Positions 44,366 through 54,815 of a stretch of DNA of 64,000 nt are shown one piece after another. This stretch comes from Pseudoips prasinana (taxonomy: Eukaryota; Arthropoda; Insecta; Lepidoptera; Nolidae). The position numbers and the translations under genes were made by a program. The notes below the pieces were generated by a model. It had not been told where the DNA came from, did no database searches, and saw nothing but the letters and a program-made list of their open reading frames with translations. Every line of letters begins with the position of its first letter. Position 1 is the first letter of the stretch. The DNA lies in NCBI GenBank assembly GCA_951640165.1, contig OX621234.1, positions 28,090,549 to 28,154,548 of the forward strand. The letters run 5' to 3'.

Positions 44366-45077
44366 GTTCAAATTATTTAATAAAATCTAATTAGTGCAGT
44401 CATTGAAGCGAAAAATACGGTCTTACCTCCGAAGTTTTTTACTGTGAACCGATTTGCATGAAATTTTGGAATTAGGCTCATCTTACCCTTAACTTCAAAA
44501 GTGAAAATGGTCTGAACTCCACCTATTATTTTTAAGGGGTGTAAACAACCTCTTAATGAAAAAATTGACATTGAGCCATTTTATCGCTATAAAACATGTC
44601 TAATAGTAAGTGAAATTTTAAATTGTACCTCATTATAAATCATTTTCAACCCCTTGAAAATCTAACAACCCTTGCAAACAACCCCTAAATTGCAAAAATC
44701 GCAAAAAAATACTTTGGTATGACATAAAAAGATGTAAGTATAGAGTAAGTAATATTTTATATTCTCTATAATAATTATCAAAATTTTAACCCCCTTTCAA
44801 CCCTTGAATAACCGAATGAAACCCCTTGATAAAAAATTGTTAATTTTTTTTTATATAAAATGAAACGGATTTAAGTATTATTCCACACTCTCGAAAATGA
44901 TTATCATATTCTTAAGCTTTTCTACCCTTAAAACTACCCCTAAATTAAAACAGTAAATATATACGATTACATATTTAAAAATAATTTAATTTAGAGTAAA
45001 AAATTGCCATTTATTGAATAAAATATTTACAAATCATATTAAATGGTACTATTATTATTAAAATATAATATTATTAT

Positions 45078-45242
45078 TCATGACTCAATGTCGGAGTCGC
45101 TGTCACATTCAACATCTTCTGGCTGAATTGGAGGCCTATTTTGGCAGTTATCTCGACTGCACGTTCCACAGGTACTATTACAAAACAGACCAACTTTTCT
45201 GCATCCGCAAGACGCTCCACATCCTTTTTTGCAGTTTAGTAA
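45078..45242 (-). pseudogene. CXC (tesmin/TSO1-like) cysteine-motif C-terminal remnant
   Basis: Minus strand, ending at TGA 45078: LLNCKKGCGASCGCRKVGLF, then CNSTCGTCSRDNCQN, then an acidic tail ECDSDSDIES. Nine regularly spaced cysteines (C-K-K-G-C...C-G-C-R-K...C...C..C...C) fit the CXC motif. It is open for 54 codons; about five codons upstream it remains open (I-H-K-Y-I) but similarity ends. The related remnant at 62418 has the same order: cysteine motif followed by acidic tail. CXC motifs bind DNA in tesmin/LIN54-type proteins; whether this one does is inference. Confidence 0.7.
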
Positions 45243-45342
45243 TATATATTTATGTATCCAATAGCTCTAAAAAATGTGTTGAATTAAAAATTCCACTACA
45301 CATAATCTAACTGTTAATTTTATTATAGATGGCTTTTTCGTT

Positions 45343-45452
45343 GGCATGAATACATACCAACGTTCTTATATGTATATATAACACATTTGAGTGAAGGGGT
45401 TCACTCAAATGTGTTATATATACATATAAGAACGTTGGTATGTATTCATGCC
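45343..45452. repeat. Perfect 52 bp hairpin
   Basis: Arm 45343-45394 (GGCATGAATACATACCAACG...) is an exact reverse complement of arm 45401-45452, with the six-base loop AGGGGT. Lies inside the element 44366-46633, next to the CXC remnant. Confidence 0.95.
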
Positions 45453-46639
45453 TACGTTTCCAAAATATATGAGCCATATTATGTATATATATACACATTA
45501 CAATAGTTGGGGGTCTCTATTATACTGCGTACTTTCACATTGCTCCAAAAGAAATTTTCAGTTACTAAGTAGAAAAAAATACGATAAGTTTTTGGACCAT
45601 AACTCCTTAAATTTTCATGCTATCACAATTTATAAAAAACCATTTTAAAGGTAATTAAGAGAGCTACAACATCCTGCATTGCAATATATAGAAATAACCT
45701 TTTTCTAAAACAGTGAAGGGATAAAGGGCTTAAGAGAGGCTGTGATTGCGCTGCCACGCGCTCTTTAAACAATCATATCTCCGTCAATTTTTGTTTGACA
45801 GAAAAAATATGTTTTTTTTATCCGTGACTTTTTTGAAAAATATGTGTCCTGAAGCAGCCAAACTGATACTATCTATCAAACTCTTCATAATAAAATTAAT
45901 TCCAGGCGGAATATGATTAAATTTAATTTAGATGGAAATGGCACTTATGAAACCCATTGATTTAAAAGAAAAAACATTAGATACTCCCCTTATTTGCAAT
46001 ACAGCTTACTTATTTTACGTGCAAAAGACTTTTAATAATGCTCATTTTAAAGCTAATTTCAAGCACTACAAAACCCTATTGTATTAGAATGCATAAAATG
46101 CATTTGCTCGCCGCTAGATGGCCACATCGATTAAATTTCAGACAAAATAAAAAACGGCTTTGATCTTTAATATCTAGCTTAATATTGCACTTAGAATACT
46201 TTATAACAAATCAAATTGTTCATTGTTTTACCTGCTACAATTTTGTGCTCTATAAAATTTTCGATAAAACGTATATTTTTGGAGATATTTGCAAAAAACC
46301 GATGAAAAACGTGAAAAAATTGTGAATTTTCAATTGCCAATAACTTGAAAAGTATTGGATTTATTGAAAAACTTTATAGATGATTTTTTACTTAAAATTA
46401 GGCCTTCTATCGATATCTGAGGTTATTTTGAAAAAATAAAAATTCACCTTCGAGAAGGGGTGGCAACCACCCCCAGGGTGGTTGCGGAGCTCAATTCAAT
46501 TTTTACTTTTGAAGTTAAGGGTAAGATGAACCTAATTCCAAAATTGTATGCAATTCTGTTCACAGTATAAAAATTCGGAGCAATAATGCTTCAATGGCTG
46601 CACTATTACAAATTATTTTATTAAATAATAAATTCGTAA

Positions 46640-46835
46640 TTTTTAATCTGCTGTGCCCCGCGCATTTCATGCGCGTTTTGTTTTATAAAATTTTGCCTAT
46701 CTGTTCTTCGGATGTATAAGCTATATTAATATAAAGTTTCATGAAAATTTGTCCGTAGTTTTTGCGTGAAAGAGTAATAAACATCCATACCTTCATGCAT
46801 ACTTGTAAACTTTCGCATTTATAATAATAGTAAGA
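46640..46835 (-). mobile_element. Short Helitron-like element, degraded
   Basis: 'gctgtgccccgcgcatttca' with hairpin GCGC...GCGC, then 'gtttttgcgtgaaagagtaa', 'ctttcgcatttataataata'. Same family as 17459; the CTAG end is mutated to 'ctgc'. It abuts the right end of the TIR element. Confidence 0.55.
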
Positions 46836-47399
46836 TAATACAATTACGTAACAATATTTAAAACTATTATAAATTACCTGTAAGTACGACCACGTCCACA
46901 TGTAGTCCGTATTAATTCGTATAACACTCTGTGATAATATAAAACCGTCATTTCTCGGAACGGTTTCGGATTGGATGAGTGTGCAAACACTATTACCGGT
47001 AAGTGACTTTAACGTGAATTAGCCAGAATATTATACTATTTATTAACCATGCGAATAAAGGAGACCCTTACATTTTAAGTGTCTTTGCACAGTCTAGCTG
47101 TATTATGAGATTGGCTTTACTAATTTAGATGTAATGAAATGTACACCAGATTATAAGTACCGTACTAGTACATTATCAATAGTAAAAATTGCTTATGATG
47201 CCTTCAATCTTACAATTAGATACATATATACAGTAAATAAAATCATATTTTCATTTCTTATTGCTTATGTCTAGCGAGCCTAGTTTTACATGGAAAGGGA
47301 CTTATAGTATAATATATTCATCCCTTACGATATTACGAAGTAATCGCATTTTACCGTATAGGCTGTGTTTATCCTAGTATTTTATTTTTATATATTTTT
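46836..47399. other. AT-rich stretch, nothing recognised
   Basis: No supported frame or element. Confidence 0.3.
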
Positions 47400-47404
47400 T
47401 TTAA

Positions 47405-47605
47405 TATTTAAAGTTGTTTAAGGCACCCAGCAAGTATCTGAAAGCTTAACGTACCCTCTGAAGAACGATGATGCTCAGATATTAAACGGAAAATAATGAT
47501 AAACTGATCCCGTACTTAGGTGCTTAACCTAGGCTGAGGAAGGCTTGGAGCGCCTGAGTCTTAATTTGTCGTTGAAATGTAGGAACTGCTGAGCCAAATG
47601 GACTC
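47405..47605 (-). mobile_element. 5S-rRNA-like SINE remnant, copy 1
   Basis: 'aagcttaacgtaccctctga', then 'cagatattaaacgg', then 'ctgatcccgtacttaggtgc' and 'ttaacctaggctgagg'. The order matches the better preserved copy at 56340-56580. There, 'ggtggtcacctatctatgga' and 'gttgcttaacctcgccgacc' resemble, in reverse complement, the central part of 5S rRNA. This copy is strongly diverged. Confidence 0.4.
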
Positions 47606-48236
47606 AGCAGTACCTAGTTCGTTATGGTACGGAACCCTGAATAAATATCAAAAATCAATGCTTAGCAGCAATGGTGTAACATATATTTGCTGTCCTAAGT
47701 TTTTACCGTGTTTAACAAGAATTCCTGCGTGCCATTGCGACAAACAATCATTTATATCTACAAGGTTCATCCAATCCTTATGCTTCCAGTTGTGATTCTA
47801 CATGATTACATTAGTAAAACACTGTAGTGTGACAGGAGCCGTAGTAGCTATCCTACTTTAATGGATGATCATCCTACCCACCTACATATGACTTCAAGTA
47901 ACCTAGGGTTACCCAGGAGTACCGAACGGATAGACTACTACTATTTAAACTTCTAATTGTGTTAACGTAAGTAGTGAGATAGGTTAATACTTAATTAAAG
48001 TTTAACATTATTGTTAAGTGCTTCAGTTTATCTCACAAAGTTATGGCCAAGTTTATATTAGCGGTGCTACGTAGTTTAGCGCCGCTAATCTTTGACTTTA
48101 GAGTTCTCGGAGGAGATAAAATGTGAACTATTTGTCAGAATGTGTACTTGACAGTAAGAGTGGGCGTTAAATCAACGAACCGTTTTAAACATCTTTTCTT
48201 ATACTGTTAACGAGTCAGATTTAAGTTTAGTGCAAA
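47606..48236. other. Unassigned stretch before the 80 bp tandem array
   Basis: No gene is supported. A proto-repeat-like 'gttaaatcaacgaaccgttt' at about 48166-48185 foreshadows the array. Confidence 0.35.
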
Positions 48237-48665
48237 ACTAGTTGAATTTATTAACCTATTTCATTCAACGATATACGCGAAACGGTCGCACGTTAACATC
48301 AACTGAGATCCACGAAACTAGTTGAATTTATCAACCTATTTCATTCAAAGATATACGCAAAACGTTCGCACGTTAACGTCAACTACGATCCACGAAACTA
48401 GTTGAATTTATCAACCTATTTCATTCAACGATATACGCGAAACGGTCGCACGTTAGTGTCAACTAAGATCCACGAAACTAGTTGAATTTATCAACCTATT
48501 TCATTCAACGATATACGCGAAACGGTTGCACGTTAAAGTCAACGAAGATCAACGAAAATAGTTGAATTTGCCAATTTATTCCATTCAACGATATACGTGA
48601 AACGGTTGCACGTCAACGAAGATCAACGAAACTTGTTGAATTTATTAACCTATTTCATTCAACGA
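48237..48665. repeat. 80 bp tandem array, about 5.4 units
   Basis: 'actagttgaatttat', 'caacctatttcattcaac', 'gatatacgcgaaacggtcgc', 'acgttaa', 'tcaac', 'gatccacga' repeat with starts at 48237, 48317, 48397, 48477 and 48557, and a shortened unit at 48631 (6 bases lost). Units share most positions; the last two are more diverged. 'gaaccgt/acggttc' motifs continue in the flanks, so the array probably lies within a larger repeat. Confidence 0.9.
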
Positions 48666-48977
48666 AATTCGCGAAACGGTTCCACACGCGATCACCGTTT
48701 ACGGTTATTGCGTTAACGAAATGAAACCGTTCACTATAAACGCGGGGCGCTTAATGTCCGAGCGAGTAAAACACCTACAGTTTTTAGTTGTTTCAGAGTA
48801 AGTGAGATATATGTTTGTTTTTCCGTTCTGTCCTGGGCTCGGCCTGGCCCAGTGCCGAGCCTACTTTAACGGTAGTACTTATGTTAAACGGTTAATTGCG
48901 TTAACCCAAAAACTTGCAACGACCCACCTCTACTTGACAGTGACATATATACTTTGTTAGAGGATGACATCTAATAG

Positions 48978-49167
48978 ATCTGTGCCTCTAGCACGAGTTC
49001 CTGCAGTTTACTTACTCGATCACACGTACAGTTTCGTCCCATACATTGAGCACCAGAGTTTTAGTTCTTAATAGTTTCCGCGAGAGGCGCTGGTGCTCGA
49101 TGTATGGGAGAAACTGTACGTGTGATCGAGTAAGTAAACTGCAGGAACTCGTGCTAGAGCCACAGAT
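48978..49167. repeat. Near-perfect 79 bp inverted repeat (foldback)
   Basis: Arm 48978-49056 (ATCTGTGCCTCTAGCACGAG...) pairs with 49090-49167 (...CTCGTGCTAGAGCCACAGAT) with two mismatches and one base gap. The spacer is 33 nt. No protein coding. It may be a tiny foldback element or hairpin-RNA source. Confidence 0.9.
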
Positions 49168-49407
49168 AATGAATCACGACAATACGAAAAACTACGAGAA
49201 GTAACGCATCACGTAAAGGAAATGAGTATAAGTTATTATTGTATTCTTGGGTACTTGGTATGGGAGTAGAGTTGCTATAGCTCATTGGATATTGGGTCAT
49301 ATGTCACCTTAAAATACACCATTTTCGAGCGCAATTAAAATACGAGAAGTGCAAAACATAGCTTGTCAACATATCAACCAAATACTATCAAAAGGCTCCC
49401 CAAAGGG

Positions 49408-49603
49408 TCAAAATCTCCGCATTGGAATTGTGTCTATTATTCGGAGGGATATATCATAATCGCCACGATTGGCAGACGGGTTGATGTTCGCAGTATGATA
49501 GTCATAGTACACAGATACGCGTTGCTGCCCGTCCTGGACGAGTTCCACATCATAATATTGTTGCCGTTTATTTATAGTGGTTTTTCTACATTTATTGTTA
49601 TTT
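49408..49603 (+). mobile_element. RTE 5' leader fragment, copy 3 of deletion-derivative family
   Basis: 'tcataatcgccacgattggc', 'agacgggttgatgttcgcag', 'tagtacacagatacgcgttg', 'ctgcccgtcctgg' correspond to the RTE leader at 62100-62230 (there in reverse: 'catgagtaccaatgtctacc' and so on). It is decayed, and its 3' side is cut by the LINE inserted at 49617. Confidence 0.45.
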
Positions 49604-49616
49604 AATAACAATATTG

Positions 49617-49895
49617 TGCGCTCCAGAACACAAATTATTGACGTGGCTCAAAAGGCAGCTTAAATGGGACTGGGCAGGACATGTCTGTCGCATGCCGGAC
49701 GAGCTGTGGGCACGCAAAGCTCATGATTACTATTGGTACCCTGAAACAGTGACACGGGGTCGCGGCAGACCACGAAGGAGATGGCGGGACGAACTGGATG
49801 TCTTCCTTGAGAATTGGAAAGAGATGGCACACAGTCGTGAGCGTTGGAAAGAATGGAGGGAGGCCTTTGCCCAGCAGTGGGACAATACAGACTAA
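49617..49895 (+). pseudogene. LINE ORF2 C-terminal 90 codons
   Basis: Open to the stop at 49895: KLLTWLKRQLKWDWAGHVCR, MPDELWARKAHDYY, RGRGRPRRRWRDELDVFLEN, and REAFAQQWDN before TAA-like end. W-A-G-H-V..M-x-D..W and GRGRPRRRW-R-D-E-L-D are the usual end of RTE/CR1-like LINE polyproteins. The reading frame is undamaged; only the 5' truncation makes it nonfunctional. Confidence 0.8.
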
Positions 49896-49916
49896 AAAAA
49901 AAAAAAAAAAAAAAAA
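49617..49916 (+). mobile_element. 5'-truncated LINE with poly-A and 13 bp target duplication
   Basis: AATAACAATATTG occurs at 49604-49616 and again at 49917-49929, exactly flanking a ~300 bp insert that ends in a poly-A run (49896-49916). This is a textbook LINE insertion. The insert holds an open C-terminal coding piece (next entry). Perfect duplication and long poly-A mean it is young. Confidence 0.9.
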
Positions 49917-49929
49917 AATAACAATATTG

Positions 49930-50539
49930 AGGCAACAAAGATTCAAAATCTATTACTTACAACCCTGAAAGTGAATTTATTACCAAAACACCGGTCTCTT
50001 TCGCAGCCACATTACGTATTCTTGGCGTATAAAACAAAACAAGCTGTCTGTACTATCTTCTTATATAACATTCCATTACAACCCTTTTTCAAACCATTTG
50101 AAACAAAAGAGTCTAATAGGAAAACAGATTTCTTTTCTTGTGAATTGGATTTTTGTTTGCTGATGAAGTAAGTAATTAAATACTTACAGCAGAACTTACT
50201 TACACTAACACATTACTACGAGGTCCCATGGAATTGGCCCACCTGTGCGTTAGCTGCTAGTGCATAAATCATTTTCCTTGTTTTATAAGAAAGTGCGATA
50301 TAATGCAATTGATATTTTTGAAGTGATACTTCATTTTCACCGTTTTAATTTAAAAATTCGATAACACGAAAATGTGGCGGTAAAAAGAGACAAACTAAAC
50401 TAGGATTTAGCCTGCGAGAGAATGAGATAGATTATAATTCTATCACGTGTCTTTGAGCCTATGTAGAACGAAGCCTTCAGAAAATGAGCGCTTTCCGTGT
50501 ACTCCAAAGTCGCCTATCACTAGAGATACATCGATATCA
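49930..50539. other. AT-rich stretch, nothing recognised
   Basis: No supported feature. Confidence 0.3.
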
Positions 50540-50678
50540 TCCTACTGATACCATAAATGTGAAAGTTTGTGATTATAAACTACCGAATTTTGATGAAACT
50601 TTGTAGTAATATTATTTTTATACCCGAATAACACGTAGGCCATAATTTAACGTGGATGAAACCGCGGGGTACAACTAA
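50540..50678 (+). mobile_element. Short Helitron-like element (Lep1-type)
   Basis: A|TCCTACTGATACCATAAATG at the left; 'aaccgcggggtacaaCTAA'|T at the right, so the terminal tetramer is CTAA (fits CTRR). The body has 'ttttgatgaaactttgtagt' and 'cgaataacacgtaggccata', as in the copy at 43783. 139 bp. Confidence 0.65.
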
Positions 50679-51655
50679 TATATAATAAATTTAATAACTA
50701 TAACTTGATATATATACATTTATGTAAATATCGTGCTCAGTATATTAGGGCGTTGTGTATCCTAAGAACATTGTTACTAACTACTCGTATTATTATTAGT
50801 GGCCATAGTCACAGGTAGCCGTAGTAGGAGAAAAGTTAGATTTTTCTAATAAATAGATCCAACAAGATATAGTACAGATACAAATCGTATCCGAAACATT
50901 TGGGCACGAAGATATGTCAAACAAAACGACTCCGTTGAGCCACAAAATATAGATAGTCGTACAGAACCCAATCTTCATACATAGTGCACACGAGCAACGT
51001 ACACATAGACACCTCTCACGGACACGATATCTTAAACGGTTCGAAACCCATGCTAGCGCGAATGCTATCCGCTGTGAACAGATTCTTCGGTAGGTACCTA
51101 CTAGCTGACCCGACTGACATTTTCCTGTCAAATAACTGACAGTTCCAGTTAATTATTAGTTGCCAACCCTAATGCTTTTGCCGAGAATTGGTATTAGACA
51201 TGAGATTGCCTTCTGCACTATCTATATTTTGTGGTTGAGCTCAGACCACATGTATATTCAAAGTTAGTTAGTTAACATTCCTATTGAGTTCACGGAAATA
51301 CCAATCATTTCGCAGTCACACTTCCTTGCAATCAGTCTTTGAAGGCACATATTACTGAGGTCAGCAACAAGGGTTACCTCTGTTTCCAAACGTTGTATTA
51401 TTTTAAAATCTTGTTTTAATGAAATCTGAAATTACTCACTCAAATCCTCATCTAACCATTTTTGACTACGTTGACATTAGCTAATGAGATGGCTACTAAA
51501 TATTCATTAGAATTTGTAAAACATTGTTTTTGTTACTGTGATATACAGGGTCTCTAAATTATGAATTAGCTTTTAAAATGTCGTATAGATTTCAAGTTTC
51601 TCTACATTGATATCCTTATGCATTGCCTCTTTTTCAATATCCTATGTACTCGTAA
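50679..51655. other. AT-rich stretch, nothing recognised
   Basis: The 111-codon frame at 51131-50796 (MTGKCQSGQLVGTYRRICS...) is cysteine-rich but not recognisable, and has no supporting context. Confidence 0.3.
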
Positions 51656-51703
51656 TATACCATGTCTTTCCATATAGTTCCTACTACATGGAAAGACATG
51701 GTA
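51656..51703. repeat. 16-17 bp hairpin
   Basis: TACCATGTCTTTCCAT, ~13 base loop, then ATGGAAAGACATGGTA. Confidence 0.75.
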
Positions 51704-51941
51704 AATACCTTCCCCTAATCCTCAGTAAAAAATGCAACATTCATGCCAATCGCACTTCAGTTACACCCCTAAATTTTCTTGAAACAACTACAACAGGAAA
51801 CTAACTTCTGCTCTTAAATCTTTATTATTAATGCGTTCCAATTGTGAAATTCTCTACTGCTAAATAGAAAAATTCGTAATTATCCTAAATCTTGTTTCAG
51901 TACGTACTTACCATGTTTCATGTTTGATATATCCGTTTCTA

Positions 51942-52078
51942 AGACTAAAATAAACTTACAATCTATATAGATTGTAAGTTTATTTTACAATCTATATAGA
52001 TTGTAAGTTTATTTTACAATCTATATAGATTGTAAGTTTATTTTACAATCTATATAGATTGTAAGTTTATTTTAGTCT
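51942..52078. repeat. Palindromic tandem array, 29 bp unit, four copies
   Basis: AGACTAAAATAAACTT, then four identical 18 bp palindromes ACAATCTATATAGATTGT, each followed by AAGTTTATTTT, ending AGTCT. The outer ends (AGACTAAAATAAACTT / AAGTTTATTTTAGTCT) are inverted too, so the whole 137 bp can fold on itself in several registers. Copies are exact, so expansion is recent. Confidence 0.95.
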
Positions 52079-53396
52079 GCACACATAATTTTTTTCCATA
52101 ACATAAGTCTAAACAAATATATTCCGGCGAACAAATTTCTTTTTGACCATTTCTACGTGATGAAAATTGGTATTATTTGTTTCCTTTTTATGACACACTT
52201 GATTCGTGTGTTTATAGGCAAATAAATAAATAAATACAATTCTATTATCAACGCTACGCCGAACACATATGCTTTCATTTTATTATTTTACTTTAAAAAT
52301 AAATGTGAAACTTTTCTTAAATTGTGTTTCACATTTTTTCATAAATAAAAATGTGTACGGAGTTGGCTTTTCTGACTTTAATATCCCGTAAAATAAATGG
52401 ACCACATATCATCAGATATCAAAGATCGTCTTTAAATCACTACGTCTACGTCTAGTTTCTACGTGTAGTTAGTGAATGCTCTACAATGTGAACCGCGGGA
52501 ATCAATATTAATATTCATTTACTTAATTCACCGGTCATCGTGATGAGGGTTAAAATTACTAAATGATTCATTCAATCGCCTTCCATGTGCACATGTGTTT
52601 ATGTTATTCATCATCATCATCATACCAAGGACCTACACTATGGTTAACGTAAATTAAATTCATAGTAACATTCTTCAAAATAATATGCTTCTCCGAAAAA
52701 GGCATCGATATTATTACTGTACTAAAAAATAGAAGGGACATCCAAGATTTGGTTTTACATCAACCGTTGTTAACAACATCAAACGTAAATATCAACATTT
52801 ACAGAGGATCATTCCGAAGGTAATAAGAATCGAAATAGTTGGTAATCGAAAGAATTCCTAATCGATTTACAAACAACATAGATATCGTGTATTATATATA
52901 CATACATCTAGCTAGTTAATATAATTATATAAGTTTATTTTGTTATATAGGTTTATTGTATTGTATTCTAAAAGAACCACAGAAAATTTCAAGCAAAAAT
53001 TTATACAAGATTTATAGATTCGTAATTTATTCAAGAAAACACAAGAAAGGTAACTCCTAAAACAATACAACCCAAATAATTCTATAAACTTTTAACAGTA
53101 ATACATTTATAAAACAATATATTCACTTCTTGGCACACCGGGAAACACTGGTCAGTTCATATTCATGAATAATAAAAGTATACTTTTACATTATAAGATA
53201 TCTTTTTGAATTTGAAACTTTAATATATATTTTCATTTTAGTTGGCTCTCTATTGCTTTTTTATATTAGTTCAAAGAAATTTCTCTCATATTGCGAGACC
53301 ATGCGTTGTTTTAAAAATAAAACGACTGGCTACTGGCATATTTTTATGCAGCAGTCATAATTAGAAAACGGATGTGAAAATAAAATAAATAATCTG
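52079..53396. other. AT-rich stretch, nothing recognised
   Basis: A (CAT)n run lies near 52609-52624. No frame or element is supported. Confidence 0.35.
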
Positions 53397-53660
53397 GCCA
53401 AGTGCGAGTCAGACTTGCGCACGAAGGGTTCCGTACCATTATCTATAAAAACGAGCAAAATATTTACGTTTGTTGTATGGGAGCCCCCGTAAATATCTTT
53501 TTAAAATTTTTGTTTTTTTTATTATTTGTTGTTATAGCGGTAGCATAAATACACCATCTGTGAAAATTTCATCTGTCTAACTATCACGGTTCATGAGATA
53601 CAGCTTGATGACAGACGGACAGGCAGACAGCGAAGTAACAAGAACAGTGAGTTCCTAATG
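53397..53660 (+). mobile_element. Family D-related repeat, partial
   Basis: 'tggccaagtgcgagtcagac', 'cgcacgaagggttccgtacc', 'tgtatgggagcccccgtaaa', 'cacggttcatgagatacagc', 'gacagacggacaggcagaca'. The same opening as 15247 but a different middle, so it is a sister subfamily. The 3' end is missing. Confidence 0.6.
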
Positions 53661-53939
53661 CTAAAGTTTTCTAATTCGTCCCTAATAGATAGATATACAA
53701 GTTAAATCTTACTTTGGATACCAGAGTGTCAATTATATACACTTAATGTGTTGTATCCTATTATTTAAGCTATTAACATTACAATGTAATTTGGTCTGTA
53801 AGTGGTTCTGTACTACAATATTCTGGAAATAAAGTGATTATTATTCCAACTTATTTATTTATTTTCATATTTAATACATATTTATTTTTATAAAATCGAT
53901 ATATAAAACAATAATATACAAATAAATACGTAAAAAACA

Positions 53940-54010
53940 GAGCTCCCCCAGCGGCGGGGTTGTACGCCCTAGGCCGCCGGTGGTCAGGGCGACAGAGTGA
54001 GGAACCTCCT
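53940..54010 (-). pseudogene. LINE 3' end, nuclease-domain family, first of two
   Basis: Minus strand: ATGGGAACGGCACGCATCGT... reads G-T-A-R-I-V-R-R-F-L-T-L and stop, the same terminus as the fragment to the right (T-A-R-I-V-R-R-F-L-S-L). It is preceded on the right by a (TTA/ATT)n run at 54029-54068. Only the last dozen codons are left. Confidence 0.55.
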
Positions 54011-54179
54011 CACGATGCGTGCCGTTCCCATAATTAATAATAATAATAATTATTATTATTATTATTATTTCTTTTATTTCGTGTCTTTCTTATTTGATAC
54101 ATTTACAAATATATAGTAACAAAAAATATATATTTATAAATATAAAAAATAGTTATCCAATCGGCAACGGGAGCAGGGT

Positions 54180-54575
54180 CCATGCTACCGATGGTCAAGG
54201 CTCCAGAGAGAGGAACCTCCTCACAATACGCGCCGTCTCCAAAAGTACTGCCTTCTGAACCTGACCCTTGACCCAACTGACTAACGCGAGCCTCTTAAGG
54301 TGACGACAATCGGTACAATGATCGCCGAGTCGACGTCCCACATGTCAACAACTTCGCGTGCTAGGTCAAGGTATTTAATTTCCTTGTCTTTTTCAGCTTT
54401 CACAAGGTTGTCATCATGTGGGACAGCAACATCAACGATCACTGCCCGGCGCTCTTGGCGATCCACCATCACAATATCAGGCTTATTGGCTACAATAGTC
54501 CTATCTGTGATGATGGATCTGTCCCAGTACAATGTGACACGGCCATTATTATTATTATTATACATTTTATATCAT
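54180..54575 (-). pseudogene. LINE C-terminal nuclease-like domain
   Basis: Minus strand: LYWDRSIITDRTIVANKPDI, VMVDRQERRAVIVDVAVPHD, IKYLDLAREVVDMWDVDSAI, IVPIVVTLRG (ends 54281). Then, in another frame, LKRLALVSWVKGQVQKAVLL, ETARIVRRFLSLEP and stop. It is the same domain as at 38490 (NRPD...LIDI.VP) but another subfamily. One frameshift. (ATT)n at 54547-54564 lies upstream in its own orientation. Confidence 0.65.
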
Positions 54576-54599
54576 ATTAAATAATGGATCTACACAAGC

Positions 54600-54815
54600 C
54601 ATGTGGTTTTCGGCCTAAAAATAATTTTAGGGTCACTCCGTTCCATCCTGTGGGTGTCGTAAAAAGGTTAGGGACACACCACCTAACTGCGGTCGCCTAC
54701 TCGTATGCCAAGGACATTGACTACAGCAAACTTCTCCAAATGGCAACGTTATAAAATCTTTGGAAGAGGCCTATGTCCAGCAGTGAACGATATCAGGTTG
54801 GCTCTACACCTAGGA
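54600..54815 (+). pseudogene. RTE-type LINE 3' end scrap
   Basis: 'gttccatcctgtgggtgtcg' and 'gccaaggacattgac' precede 'aatctttggaagaggcctat' and 'gtccagcagtgaacg', which reads S-L-E-E-A-Y-V-Q-Q and stop. This terminal signature is common to the family, and relates to 6585 and 34480. Confidence 0.5.

Larger units (their letters stand above)
44366..46633. mobile_element. ~2.27 kb DNA element with ~200 bp terminal inverted repeats
   Basis: The left end region 'agtgcagtcattgaagc', 'tactgtgaaccgatttgcat', 'aaattttggaattaggctca' and 'tcttacccttaacttcaaaa' is repeated inverted at 46505-46605 ('gaagttaagggtaagatgaa', 'gcttcaatggctgcact'). The pairing continues outward into AT-rich sequence, so the exact ends are uncertain. 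An inner core AGTGCAG/CTGCACT is bordered by ATT on both sides, a possible 3 bp target duplication. The interior holds a minus-strand CXC cysteine-motif relic (45078-45242) and a 52 bp perfect hairpin. No DDE transposase is recognised. The class is unknown. Confidence 0.65.

Noticed and set aside
45080..45310. Plus-strand 76-codon frame
   Set aside because: The opposite strand carries the CXC motif; this is its shadow.
48237..48665. CRISPR array
   Set aside because: Whole units repeat with no unique spacers, in a eukaryotic context.
50796..51131. Cysteine-rich 111-codon minus-strand frame
   Set aside because: Cysteine spacing fits no known motif; flanks show no promoter, splice or element context.
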